From Sandaracinobacteroides saxicola (GTDB lineage Bacteria > Pseudomonadota > Alphaproteobacteria > Sphingomonadales > Sphingomonadaceae): DNA of 64,000 nucleotides. Positions 1 to 8,204 of this stretch are shown piece by piece (position 1 is the first letter of the stretch; every line of letters begins with the position of its first letter). The stretch is from contig NZ_CP059851.1 in the NCBI RefSeq assembly GCF_014117445.1, positions 3,088,501 to 3,152,500 on the forward strand, read 5' to 3'. Both the position numbers and the translations under genes were made by a program. A model generated the notes under the pieces. The model had not been told where the DNA came from. It saw only the letters and a list, made by a program, of their open reading frames with translations, and ran no database searches.

Positions 1-779
1 GCCGGATCGCTCGCCAGCGGCACCGCCGGCAAGGTCAGCACCACCGCCGCCACCACCCCCAGCGTCACCAGCGCGCTGATCGCCGTCCCCCCCACCGTCG
101 CCAGCGGGATCGTCCGCCGCGGGTTGGCGATCCGCCCCGCCGGCACCGTCGCGCACTCCATCCCCAGGAACGCCCACATCGTCAGCACCACGGCACCGCC
201 GATGGCAAAGGGGCTGGCCGGCACCGGCGCCGGGGTCGCCAGCACCGCGCTGCCGTCGCGCAGCAGCACGAACGCCCCCACCCCGATCACCGCGGCCAGC
301 GGCACCAGCTTCAACAGCGTTGTCGCCGTCTGCACCGCGCCCGCCGTGCGCGTCCCTGCCAGGTTGACCAGCGTGAACAGCCAGATGGTGCCGATCCCCA
401 CCGCCGCGGACAGCGCCGCGTCCGCCTTCAGCACGGGAAAGAAATGGCTGGCATAGGCGGTCGCCGCCACCGCCAGCCCGGCGTTGCCGAACCAGATCAC
501 CAGCCAGTATGTCCAGCCGGTCACGAACGCCGCCGCGTCCCCGAACGCCGCCCGCACATAGGCATGCGGGCCGCCGGGCAGCGGCAGGGTCACGCTCAGC
601 CGCGCGAACATGAAGGCCAGCAGCAGCGCCCCCACCGCCGACAGCAGCGTACCCACCACCGCGCCCCAGCCATAGGGCGCCAGGCTGGCGGGCAGCAGGA
701 ACACCCCCGAGCCGATCTGGCTGCCCACCACCAGCGCGGTCGCCGCCAGCAACCCCAACCGTCCCCGCTCAGCGCTCAC
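1..779 (-). CDS. APC-superfamily amino-acid permease (N-terminal part; runs off the left edge)
   Basis: Inner-membrane transporter of the amino acid-polyamine-organocation superfamily. The minus-strand reading begins VSAERGRLGLLAATALVVGS and continues with QIGSGVFLLPASL, the glycine-rich TM1 motif of AdiC/CadB/PotE-type carriers. Near the window edge it carries FLGMECATVPAGRI, the family's conserved TM6 block. Hydrophobic stretches recur throughout. I chose the GTG at 777-779 because GGAGGG lies 6 nt upstream. The C-terminal half is outside the window, so the substrate cannot be judged. It lies 54 bp downstream of a TonB receptor on the same strand, so the pair may be co-transcribed, with outer-membrane and inner-membrane steps of one uptake route; that link is inference. 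Confidence 0.85.
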   Translation of the reverse strand, partial: MSAERGRLGLLAATALVVGSQIGSGVFLLPASLAPYGWGAVVGTLLSAVGALLLAFMFARLSVTLPLPGGPHAYVRAAFGDAAAFVTGWTYWLVIWFGNAGLAVAATAYASHFFPVLKADAALSAAVGIGTIWLFTLVNLAGTRTAGAVQTATTLLKLVPLAAVIGVGAFVLLRDGSAVLATPAPVPASPFAIGGAVVLTMWAFLGMECATVPAGRIANPRRTIPLATVGGTAISALVTLGVVAAVVLTLPAVPLASDP

Positions 780-833
780 CCGTCCCTCCGCTTTGACGCA
801 GAGACTGGCAGCGCCACGCCGGAAGTCAAACGC

Positions 834-3224
834 CTAGAAGCGCTGGCCCACGCGAATCCCCACCGTCAACGGCTGGATCGGCACCACATAGACCCGGCTG
901 CACGTCGTCGGCGCGCAGGCGGTATAGCGTGTCGCATCGCCCCGGCTGTCGAACAGGTTGCGCGCGAACAGCTCCGCGCTCCAGCCCTCATTCTTCCAGC
1001 CCAGCGCGACATCCACCGTGGTATAGGCACCGCGGTTGCCAATGATCCCGTTCTGCAACACCCTGAGGTCGCTGGTCGCATCGGACTGATAGGCAACGCC
1101 CGCCATGGCATGGCCGGTGCCGCCCATCAGGTCGAACTCATAGCGCCCGTTCACGTTGAACTTATATTCGGACGTCACCGGCAGCCGCGTACCCTTGGGG
1201 GCCTGCGGCGTCGCGCAGTTGGTCTGCGGCGAGCCATCGGCGTTCAGCGTGCCGCAGTAATTGTCCGCCAGCTTGGCATCGATATAAGCCGCCGCGCCCG
1301 ACAGCGTGAAGCCATTGCCCACCGCCCAGCTCAGGTCGGTCTCCACGCCGTTGACGCGCGCCTTCGCCGCATTGGCGATCACGGTCAGGCCGTTCTGCCC
1401 CAGGAAGCTGAACTGGAAATTATTCCATTTCTGGAAGAACACCGCGCCGTTCCAGCGCACCGCATTGTCGGCGAACTGCGTCTTCCAGCCGAACTCGAAA
1501 TTCTTCAGCGTATCGGCGCCATAGGGCGGCAGCGTGCCACGCCGGTTCACACCCCCCGGCCGGAACCCGGTCGAGTAGGTGCCATAGAGCATGACATCCT
1601 CCACCGGCTTCCACTGCAAATTGACCCTCTGCGTCGTGCCGCTGTCCTTGGACTGTTTCGGGCTCAGGTCGGTGGTGCTTGCCGACAGGTTGGTGCAGGG
1701 CGAGCCCTCCACCACCGCCGGACGCCCGGCGCACTGCCCCTGCCCGCTGCTGCCGAACGGACTGTTCGGGCCATAGCCGAAGAAGCCGACCAGCGTGTTG
1801 TTGAACTTGTAGCCGCGGATGCCGCCGCTCAGCGTCAGATTGTCGGTGATGTCGAAGGTCAGCTCGCCGAACAGCGCCTGGTCGCGATCCACCCGATATT
1901 GCTGCGTCAGCCACACACTGTTCGCCGTGCCGCTCACCTTCAGCGCATCGGCGATGTCGACCACATTATATTCCTGGCGGATATTGTGCGTCTGCCGCGC
2001 GATGTAGGCACCGATCTGACCGCGCAACCGCTGGTCGCTCGGGCTGGCGATGCGCAGCTCATGGCTCATCTTCGAATAACGGTCCCGCCCCTTGGTGATC
2101 TGGCTCGGATTGATCAGCTGGCCGGCATTGTTGCGGTAATAATCGCCGAAGTTGAACGACGGATCCTGGAAATAGATGGTGTCATAGAAGAAGCTGTAGT
2201 CGCTGTAGTCCACCAGCGTGTCGCGCTTCCGCTCCATGTACGCCCCGGCATAGGTCAGGTCGAAATTGCCGATCTTGCCCTTCACCGTCAGCGCCGCCTG
2301 ATACCAGCGGTCCTTGCTGTAATCCGGATAGAAACGCTTCACCTGAAGGTCGCCCACGGTCGGGTCATAGGCGAAATTGCCGGACTGCCGGCTTTCCTGC
2401 CCCATGATCGTCGGCGTGATCTCCCACTCGTCGTCCAGGTCGATCTTCAGCGCCGCGCGCCCGCCATAGGTGTCGTTGGTGTTGGCATTCTTCTTCACCA
2501 GCGCATTGTTGTTGATGGTGATGCCGCTCGTGGGAAAGCGCAGCGTCCCCGGCACATTGTCGATGAAGCCCGCGTCCCGCTTGTAAAACGCGGTGATCCG
2601 CGCCGCCGCATTGCTGCCCAGCGGGATGTTGACGAAGCCTTCGGCCTTGCCGCCGACGCTGCCCTTGGCAACGAAATTGCCCTCGATGTCCCAGCCACTC
2701 TTCAACACGCCGATCTGCGGCTTGTTGGTGATGATGCGCAGCGTGCCGGCCTGGCTGGAGGCGCCGTACAGCGTCCCCTGCGGCCCCGCCAGCGCCTCGA
2801 TCCGCTCGATGTCATAGATATGCACGTCCAGCGCGCCGCCGATCGTCGTCACCGGCTGCTCGTCCAGATAGACGCCCACCGACGGCAGCGGCCCCGAGTG
2901 GTTGCCGTCCCCGCCCGAGGCGATGCCACGCATGTAAACCGTGGTGTAACCCGGCGCCGCCGACTGGAAACTCACCGAGGGCAGCAGCTTGGCATAGTCC
3001 TGGAAGTTGGCGATCCCCAGCTGTTCGATCTTCTTCGTGCCGAACGCCTGCACACTGATCGGCACATCCTGCAAATTCTCGCTGCGCTTCTGCGCCGTCA
3101 CGATGATGTCATCCAGCCCGGCGCTGTCCGCCGCCGCGGTCTGCGCCAGCACCGGCGAGGACAGGCTCGCCAGCGCGGTTCCCGCCATGGCCCAGGCAAA
3201 AGCCGCTTTACGCTTCTCGAACAT
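834..3224 (-). CDS. TonB-dependent outer-membrane receptor
   Basis: 796-residue outer-membrane receptor that would import a ligand at the expense of TonB energy. Residues 1-27 form a signal peptide ending in SSPVLAQ. The plug domain starts near residue 38 with DDIIVTAQKRSENLQDVPIS, the TonB-box and plug signature usual in sphingomonad receptors, and includes LAGPQGTLYGASSQAGTLRI. The rest is a beta-barrel ending in a terminal phenylalanine (GIRVGQRF), the signal for outer-membrane insertion. Length and architecture fit the family. The ligand is unknown: no FecA-like signalling extension and no adjacent sigma/anti-sigma pair is visible. The following gene is an amino-acid permease, which weakly suggests an organic nutrient rather than a siderophore. 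Confidence 0.92.
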   Translation of the reverse strand: MFEKRKAAFAWAMAGTALASLSSPVLAQTAAADSAGLDDIIVTAQKRSENLQDVPISVQAFGTKKIEQLGIANFQDYAKLLPSVSFQSAAPGYTTVYMRGIASGGDGNHSGPLPSVGVYLDEQPVTTIGGALDVHIYDIERIEALAGPQGTLYGASSQAGTLRIITNKPQIGVLKSGWDIEGNFVAKGSVGGKAEGFVNIPLGSNAAARITAFYKRDAGFIDNVPGTLRFPTSGITINNNALVKKNANTNDTYGGRAALKIDLDDEWEITPTIMGQESRQSGNFAYDPTVGDLQVKRFYPDYSKDRWYQAALTVKGKIGNFDLTYAGAYMERKRDTLVDYSDYSFFYDTIYFQDPSFNFGDYYRNNAGQLINPSQITKGRDRYSKMSHELRIASPSDQRLRGQIGAYIARQTHNIRQEYNVVDIADALKVSGTANSVWLTQQYRVDRDQALFGELTFDITDNLTLSGGIRGYKFNNTLVGFFGYGPNSPFGSSGQGQCAGRPAVVEGSPCTNLSASTTDLSPKQSKDSGTTQRVNLQWKPVEDVMLYGTYSTGFRPGGVNRRGTLPPYGADTLKNFEFGWKTQFADNAVRWNGAVFFQKWNNFQFSFLGQNGLTVIANAAKARVNGVETDLSWAVGNGFTLSGAAAYIDAKLADNYCGTLNADGSPQTNCATPQAPKGTRLPVTSEYKFNVNGRYEFDLMGGTGHAMAGVAYQSDATSDLRVLQNGIIGNRGAYTTVDVALGWKNEGWSAELFARNLFDSRGDATRYTACAPTTCSRVYVVPIQPLTVGIRVGQRF

Positions 3225-3338
3225 CGCTGATCTTCCCTGATATGTTGTTCTTTGGCGCCAGTGTGCGCTGCAACATCAAAACCCGTCAAGCGCGACTGTC
3301 GGCACATTCACCGCAGATTCTGCGGTATGCAGCCGATT

Positions 3339-4940
3339 TCACCGCCAATCCTGCAACACATCCCCCAGCGCCGCCTCCAGCGGCCCCAGATGCGCGGCAT
3401 AGCGCCGCCACTGGTCGGTGCCCTCGCTGAAGATCGGCCGCCGCACCTGCTCGCTCGATGCCGTCCGCACCGCCCGCGCATTCTCGTGGAAGCGCAGGCA
3501 CTGCGCCTCGAACGGCAGCCCCAGCCAGTCCAGCAGCCGCCGCACCTCGCCCTCCAGGTCGGCAACCACATCCTCATAGATCACCCGCGTCAGCCGGTCG
3601 GCCGGCAGCACCGCGGTCAGATGTGCCATCAGCCGCACATAGTCGGCATAATATCGCCCCACCGTCTCCAGCCCATAGGTGAACCCCTGCCCGCGCGCGA
3701 AATGCTGCTTGAACGCCGAGAAGCAGCAGCCCAGCGGATGCCGCCGCGCGTCGATGATCCGGGCATTCGGCAGGATCAGGTGGATGAAGCCGGCGTGCAG
3801 GAAATTGTTCGGCATCTTGTCGATGAAAAAGGGCCGCCCCGCCCGCCGATGCACCCGCGTCCGCTCCAGAAACGCCGCGCCCAGCGCCCGCAGGTCCGCC
3901 GTCTCCAGCGCCGGCCCATAGTCTCCCCCCTCGCCCGCCGTGCGCCGCGCCAGCGCCAGGATGTCGGGCAGCTCCATCGTCCCCTCGACCATCGAATGGC
4001 TGGCCAGGATCTGCTCGATCAGCGTCGACCCCGCCCGCGGCAGCCCCACGATGAAGATCGGGTCCGGCGCCGCGCACCCCCGCCCCGCCATCCGCGCCAC
4101 GAAGTCCGCGCTGAACCGCGCCACCTGCCGGTCGACATGCAGGGTCGTCTCCGCCGGATCATAGCCCATCTGCCCGGCGCGCAGCGCATTGCCCCGCGCA
4201 TAATGGGCGAAGCTCGCGTCCACCTCGCCCCGGTCCTCCAGCGCCTTGCCCAGCGCGAACTCGAAATGCAGCCGGTCCTCCACCTCCAGCCCCGGGGTCG
4301 CCAGCGCCCCCCGCATCGCCGCCAGCGCCGCCTCGTCAAAGGCATGGGTCTTCAGGTTGGCCAGGCTCCACCACGCCTCCCCCAGCGTCGGCGCCAGCGC
4401 GATCGCCCGCTCATAGGCCGCCTCGCAGTCCGCCCGCCGCCCCATCGTCTTCAGCGCATGGCCATAGCTCAGCCAGCCCTTCGGCATGTCGGGATGCTTT
4501 GCCAGCAGCGGCTCGTACAGCGCCACCGCGCCCTCATAATCCCCCACCTGCCCCAGCGCCGCCGCCTTCAGGTTGCGCGCGTTCGGCTCCTGCGGATCGG
4601 CGCGCAAAATCCGCTCGCACTCCGCGATCGCCAGTTCGGGGCGGGACGCGCGATAATGCACCAGCGCCAGATTGTGCCGCGCCGCATGAAACCCCGGCAC
4701 CAGGTCCACCGCCCGCTCCAGCAGATGCTGCGCATCCTTCAGCCGCCCCAGACGGATCGCCAGCTCGGCGAGCATCCGCATCGCCGCCACATGCAGCGGA
4801 TCGGCCTTCAACAGCGCCCGCAGCAGCTTCTGCGCCACGTCCAGCCGCCCCTCCGCCAGCGCGGCTCCCGCCTCCAGCGTGGCGGGATCGCTGTCCGCAC
4901 CCTGCAACCGTCGCACGGCATAAGTCTGTTCAGGCGTCAT
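3339..4940 (-). CDS. TPR repeat plus sulfotransferase-family protein
   Basis: 533-residue two-part protein. Residues about 20-250 are tetratricopeptide-like helical repeats (for example AIAECERILRADPQEPNARN). Residues about 290-533 are a sulfotransferase domain whose PAPS 5'-phosphate-binding loop is FIVGLPRAGSTLIEQ (residues 296-310), followed by MVEGTMELPDI. This TPR-sulfotransferase fusion is common in alphaproteobacteria. The family transfers sulfate from PAPS to protein or glycan acceptors, but the acceptor is not known for these bacterial members. There is no signal peptide. It is transcribed away from the aminopeptidase gene on the other side, with 55 bp between the two start codons. 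I am confident of the domains but not of the substrate. Confidence 0.85.
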   Translation of the reverse strand: MTPEQTYAVRRLQGADSDPATLEAGAALAEGRLDVAQKLLRALLKADPLHVAAMRMLAELAIRLGRLKDAQHLLERAVDLVPGFHAARHNLALVHYRASRPELAIAECERILRADPQEPNARNLKAAALGQVGDYEGAVALYEPLLAKHPDMPKGWLSYGHALKTMGRRADCEAAYERAIALAPTLGEAWWSLANLKTHAFDEAALAAMRGALATPGLEVEDRLHFEFALGKALEDRGEVDASFAHYARGNALRAGQMGYDPAETTLHVDRQVARFSADFVARMAGRGCAAPDPIFIVGLPRAGSTLIEQILASHSMVEGTMELPDILALARRTAGEGGDYGPALETADLRALGAAFLERTRVHRRAGRPFFIDKMPNNFLHAGFIHLILPNARIIDARRHPLGCCFSAFKQHFARGQGFTYGLETVGRYYADYVRLMAHLTAVLPADRLTRVIYEDVVADLEGEVRRLLDWLGLPFEAQCLRFHENARAVRTASSEQVRRPIFSEGTDQWRRYAAHLGPLEAALGDVLQDWR

Positions 4941-4995
4941 CCGCTTGCCGATAGCGCCATTGGAACCCGCCGGGCAATCATGCTAACCGCACCGC

Positions 4996-6777
4996 ATGAC
5001 CCCGCTCGCCCGCCTCCGCGCCGAACTCGCCCGCCGCCACCTCGCCGGCTTCGTCATCCCGATCTCGGACGAGCATATGAGCGAATATGTCGGCGCCTAT
5101 GCGCAGCGCCTCGCCTTCCTCACCGGCTTCCTGGGCAGCGCCGGCAGCGCCGCCGTCACGCAGCGCGACGCCGCCATGTTCGTCGACGGCCGCTACACGC
5201 TCCAGGTCCGCACCCAGGTCGACGGCGGCCTCTACGAATATCGCTCTGTCCCCGCCGAACCGCTCATCCCCTGGCTCGCCGCCCACGCCCATCCCGGCGA
5301 CCGCATCGGCTTCGACCCCTGGCTGCACACCCGCCCCTGGGCCAGCGAAGCCCGCGCGGCCCTTGCCGCCGTCGGCGCCACACTGGTCGCGGTGGAGAGC
5401 AACCCCATCGACGCCATCTGGCCGGACCAGCCCGCCCCCTCCACCGCCCCCATCCTCGTCCACGACACGCTGTTCGCCGGCGAAACCAGCGCCGCCAAGC
5501 GCGCCGCGCTCGCGCAAACCCTGCGCAGCCTCGGCGCCGACGCCACCGTGATCGCGCCGCTGGACTCGGTCGCCTGGTTGTTCAACATCCGCGGCTCCGA
5601 CGTCGCGCGCACCCCCGTCCCGCGCGCCTTCGCCCTGCTGCGCGCCGATGCCACCGCCACCCTCTTCACCGACCCCGCCAAACTCACGCCGGAGGTCCTT
5701 GCCCACCTCGGCCCCGAGGTCGCCACCGCCCCCTACACCGCGCTGGCCGACGCGCTGCGCAGCCTCGCCGGCCAGACCGTCGCCGCCGACCCCGCCACCT
5801 GCGTCGCCGCCATCTTCGGGGCGCTCGAGGGCGCAACCATCCTCGAAACCCGCGACCTGTGCGCGCTGCCCAAGGCGCGGAAAAACCCCACCGAGATCGA
5901 GGGCACCCGCGCCGCGCACGTCCGCGACGGCCTCGCCCTCACCCGCTTCCTGCACTGGTTCGACCGCGAGGCGCCGAACGGCCAGCTCGACGAACTGATC
6001 GCGCAGGACAAACTCGAATCCGTCCGCCGCGAATCCAACCTGCTGAAGGACCTCAGCTTCGACAGCATCTCCGCCTTCGGCCCCAACGGCGCCGGCCCGC
6101 ATTACAAATCCAGCCCCGCCAGCAACCGGCGCATCGCGGGCGACAGCCTCTACCTGATCGACAGCGGCGGCCAGTATCCGGACGGCACCACCGACGTCAC
6201 CCGCACGCTGGCCGTCGGCTCCCCCAGCGCCGAGATGCGCGACCGCTTCACCCGCGTGCTCAAGGGCCACATCGCGCTCGCCACGGCACGGTTTCCGCGC
6301 GGCACCCGCGGCATCCAGCTCGATACTTTCGCCCGCCAGTTCCTCTGGGCCGCCGGCCTCGACTATGCCCATGGCACCGGCCACGGCGTCGGCAGCTTCC
6401 TCGCCGTCCACGAAGGCCCCGCCCGCATCGCCAGCGCCCCCGGCGCCAACGGCATCGACGAACCGCTCGCGCCGGGCATGATCCTCTCCAACGAACCCGG
6501 TTTCTACCAGGACGGCGACTACGGCATCCGCATCGAGAATCTCGTCCTTGTCACCGATCATGGCGACGGCACGCTGGGTTTCGAAACCCTCACCCTCGCC
6601 CCCATCGACACCCGCCTCATCGACCTGTCGTTGATGACCGACGCCGAACTCGCCTGGCTCAACGCCTACCACGCCCGCGTCGCCGACACCCACCTGCCAC
6701 ACCTTGATCCCGACGCCGCCCAGTGGCTGCGCGCCGCCACCGCGCCGCTCGCCCGCCCCCTCGCGCGCGCCGCCTGA
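4996..6777 (+). CDS. M24-family aminopeptidase P (Xaa-Pro aminopeptidase)
   Basis: 593-residue cytosolic metallopeptidase that removes the N-terminal residue from peptides with proline in position 2. It has two creatinase-type N-terminal domains (residues about 1-310) and a C-terminal pita-bread catalytic domain. Metal-ligand motifs are visible: YLIDSGGQYPDGTTDVTRT (two aspartates), AHGTGHGVGSFL (histidine), SNEPGFY (glutamate) and RIENLVLV (glutamate). The length matches the long, eukaryote-like three-domain form rather than the E. coli PepP of about 440 residues. The stop codon overlaps the start of the ChaA-like gene (TGATG), so translation is probably coupled. Confidence 0.92.
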   Translation: MTPLARLRAELARRHLAGFVIPISDEHMSEYVGAYAQRLAFLTGFLGSAGSAAVTQRDAAMFVDGRYTLQVRTQVDGGLYEYRSVPAEPLIPWLAAHAHPGDRIGFDPWLHTRPWASEARAALAAVGATLVAVESNPIDAIWPDQPAPSTAPILVHDTLFAGETSAAKRAALAQTLRSLGADATVIAPLDSVAWLFNIRGSDVARTPVPRAFALLRADATATLFTDPAKLTPEVLAHLGPEVATAPYTALADALRSLAGQTVAADPATCVAAIFGALEGATILETRDLCALPKARKNPTEIEGTRAAHVRDGLALTRFLHWFDREAPNGQLDELIAQDKLESVRRESNLLKDLSFDSISAFGPNGAGPHYKSSPASNRRIAGDSLYLIDSGGQYPDGTTDVTRTLAVGSPSAEMRDRFTRVLKGHIALATARFPRGTRGIQLDTFARQFLWAAGLDYAHGTGHGVGSFLAVHEGPARIASAPGANGIDEPLAPGMILSNEPGFYQDGDYGIRIENLVLVTDHGDGTLGFETLTLAPIDTRLIDLSLMTDAELAWLNAYHARVADTHLPHLDPDAAQWLRAATAPLARPLARAA

Positions 6778-7856
6778 TGTCCGCCAAGGCCCTGCCGCTC
6801 TGGAGCCTCGCCGCGCCCGCCGCCGCCTGGGCGCTGCTCGCCGCCTGGTTCGCCGGCGCCGGCTTCACCGGTCCGCTGGCGCTCGTCGCTGGCCTCGGCC
6901 TCCTCGGCGCCGTGCTCGCCGCCGTCCACCACGCCGAAATCCTCGCGCTGAAACTCGGCGAACCCTTCGGCACGCTGCTGCTCGCCCTCGCCGTCACCGT
7001 GATCGAGGCCGGACTGATCGTCACGCTGATGCTCGCCGATCCCGAAGACACCACCGCGCTCGCCCGCGACACCGTGTTCGCCGCGGTGATGATCATCTTG
7101 ACCGGCGTCGTCGGCCTCTGCCTGATGGCCGGCGCCGCCCGCCACCATGTCCAGCGCTTCACCGTGCACGGCGTCAACGCCGCGCTCACCACGCTCGCCG
7201 TGCTCGCCGTCAGCGTGCTGGTGCTCCCCAACTTCACCGTCACCACGCCCGGCAGCACCTACGCCCCCAGCCAGCTCGCCCTCATCGGCCTGGTGTCGCT
7301 GCTGCTCTACGGCACCTTCGTCCTGGTGCAGACGGTCCGCCACCGCGATTATTTCCTGTCCGACACCGCCGAGGATGACGTCCACAGCCTCATCCCCTCC
7401 AACCGGGATACCGCGCTCGCCGGCCTGCTGCTCGTCGTCGCGCTGGTCGCCGTCGTCCTGCTGGCCAAGGCGCTGTCCCCCGCGATCGAGGCCAACATCG
7501 ACGCCGCCGGCGCCCCCAAGGCCGCGCTCGGCGTCGTCATCGCCGCCCTCGTCCTGCTGCCCGAAAGTGTCGCCGCCTGGAGCGCGGCGCGCGCCAACCG
7601 CCTGCAAACCAGCCTCAACCTGGCGCTGGGCAGCGCGCTCGCCACCATCGGCCTCACCATCCCCGTCATCGCCGCCCTGTCGCTCTGGTTCGGCTGGACC
7701 CTCACCCTCGGTCTCGATCCCAAGGAGATGGTGCTGCTCGCCCTCACCCTGCTCGTCTCGGCGATCTCGCTCGCCACCGGCCGCACCACCGTGATGCAGG
7801 GCGCCGCGCACCTGGTGCTGTTCGCCCTGTTCCTGTTCCTGACCTTCGTGCCATAA
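6777..7856 (+). CDS. chaA: ChaA-type calcium (sodium/potassium):proton antiporter
   Basis: 359-residue inner-membrane cation exchanger of the CaCA superfamily, close in length to E. coli ChaA (366). The alpha-1 repeat is recognisable as LGEPFGTLLLALAVTVIEAG, whose glutamate is the cation-binding residue. The second repeat contains ALVLLPESVAAWSAARANRL. About eleven hydrophobic segments are spread across the protein. The ATG at 6777 overlaps the previous stop codon and gives the N-terminus MSAKALPLWSL; an upstream in-frame codon would lie inside the peptidase gene and is unlikely. Its role would be export of calcium or sodium in exchange for protons. Confidence 0.9.
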   Translation: MSAKALPLWSLAAPAAAWALLAAWFAGAGFTGPLALVAGLGLLGAVLAAVHHAEILALKLGEPFGTLLLALAVTVIEAGLIVTLMLADPEDTTALARDTVFAAVMIILTGVVGLCLMAGAARHHVQRFTVHGVNAALTTLAVLAVSVLVLPNFTVTTPGSTYAPSQLALIGLVSLLLYGTFVLVQTVRHRDYFLSDTAEDDVHSLIPSNRDTALAGLLLVVALVAVVLLAKALSPAIEANIDAAGAPKAALGVVIAALVLLPESVAAWSAARANRLQTSLNLALGSALATIGLTIPVIAALSLWFGWTLTLGLDPKEMVLLALTLLVSAISLATGRTTVMQGAAHLVLFALFLFLTFVP

Positions 7857-7864
7857 GGGCAGGC

Positions 7865-7954
7865 ATGAAGGGTCTCGCCGGCTGCCTCCTCGCCTTCCTC
7901 ACCGGCCTCGCCGCCGGCGCGCTGCTGATCACTGTCCTCAGCAGCTTCGGCTGA
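7865..7954 (+). CDS. possible 29-residue single-span membrane peptide
   Basis: ATG 8 bp after the antiporter stop codon opens a 29-codon frame, MKGLAGCLLAFLTGLAAGAL and so on, ending SSFG. It is almost entirely one hydrophobic helix, preceded by a lysine. Tiny membrane peptides next to transporters can modulate them, but nothing here identifies a family. Its stop codon directly abuts the stop of a second small membrane ORF on the opposite strand. It may be non-coding. Confidence 0.3.
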   Translation: MKGLAGCLLAFLTGLAAGALLITVLSSFG

Positions 7955-8095
7955 TCACTCCGGCTTGCGCCGCGCCCGCCAGGCCGCCCCCACCATCGTG
8001 CGCAGCAGCACCCCGAACGCCTGCGCCAGCGCGAACGGCAACAGCACCAGGCCCACCAGCGCCAGCAACATGCTTTCCGCGAACAACCCGGCCAT
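7955..8095 (-). CDS. possible 46-residue small membrane protein
   Basis: The minus-strand frame reads MAGLFAESMLLALVGLVLLP, then FALAQAFGVLLRTMVGAAWR and a basic tail ARRKPE. This is one or two hydrophobic helices with positive charge at the C-terminus, as expected for a genuine small inner-membrane protein. A much longer ORF in another frame covers it, but that frame is a compositional shadow. I recognise no family. The gene is divergent from the TonB receptor that follows. Confidence 0.4.
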   Translation of the reverse strand: MAGLFAESMLLALVGLVLLPFALAQAFGVLLRTMVGAAWRARRKPE

Positions 8096-8204
8096 CGCCC
8101 ATATCCTTCCACCCACCCCTACGGCGCAGCACCCGCGCGGTTCCCTCGCGGCATCGCCATCCGGCGCTCGACAGCGTCACATCGCCACGCCATAGGCCGC
8201 GCCC

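Noticed and set aside
444-3230. Long plus-strand open frame (over 900 codons) opposite the first TonB receptor
   Set aside because: Arginine/histidine/proline-rich composition typical of the antisense of a GC-rich gene; the minus strand encodes a recognisable receptor.
3252-6707. Plus-strand open frame of over 1100 codons across the sulfotransferase and aminopeptidase genes
   Set aside because: Crosses two well-identified genes on different strands and is arginine/proline-rich, a high-GC artefact.
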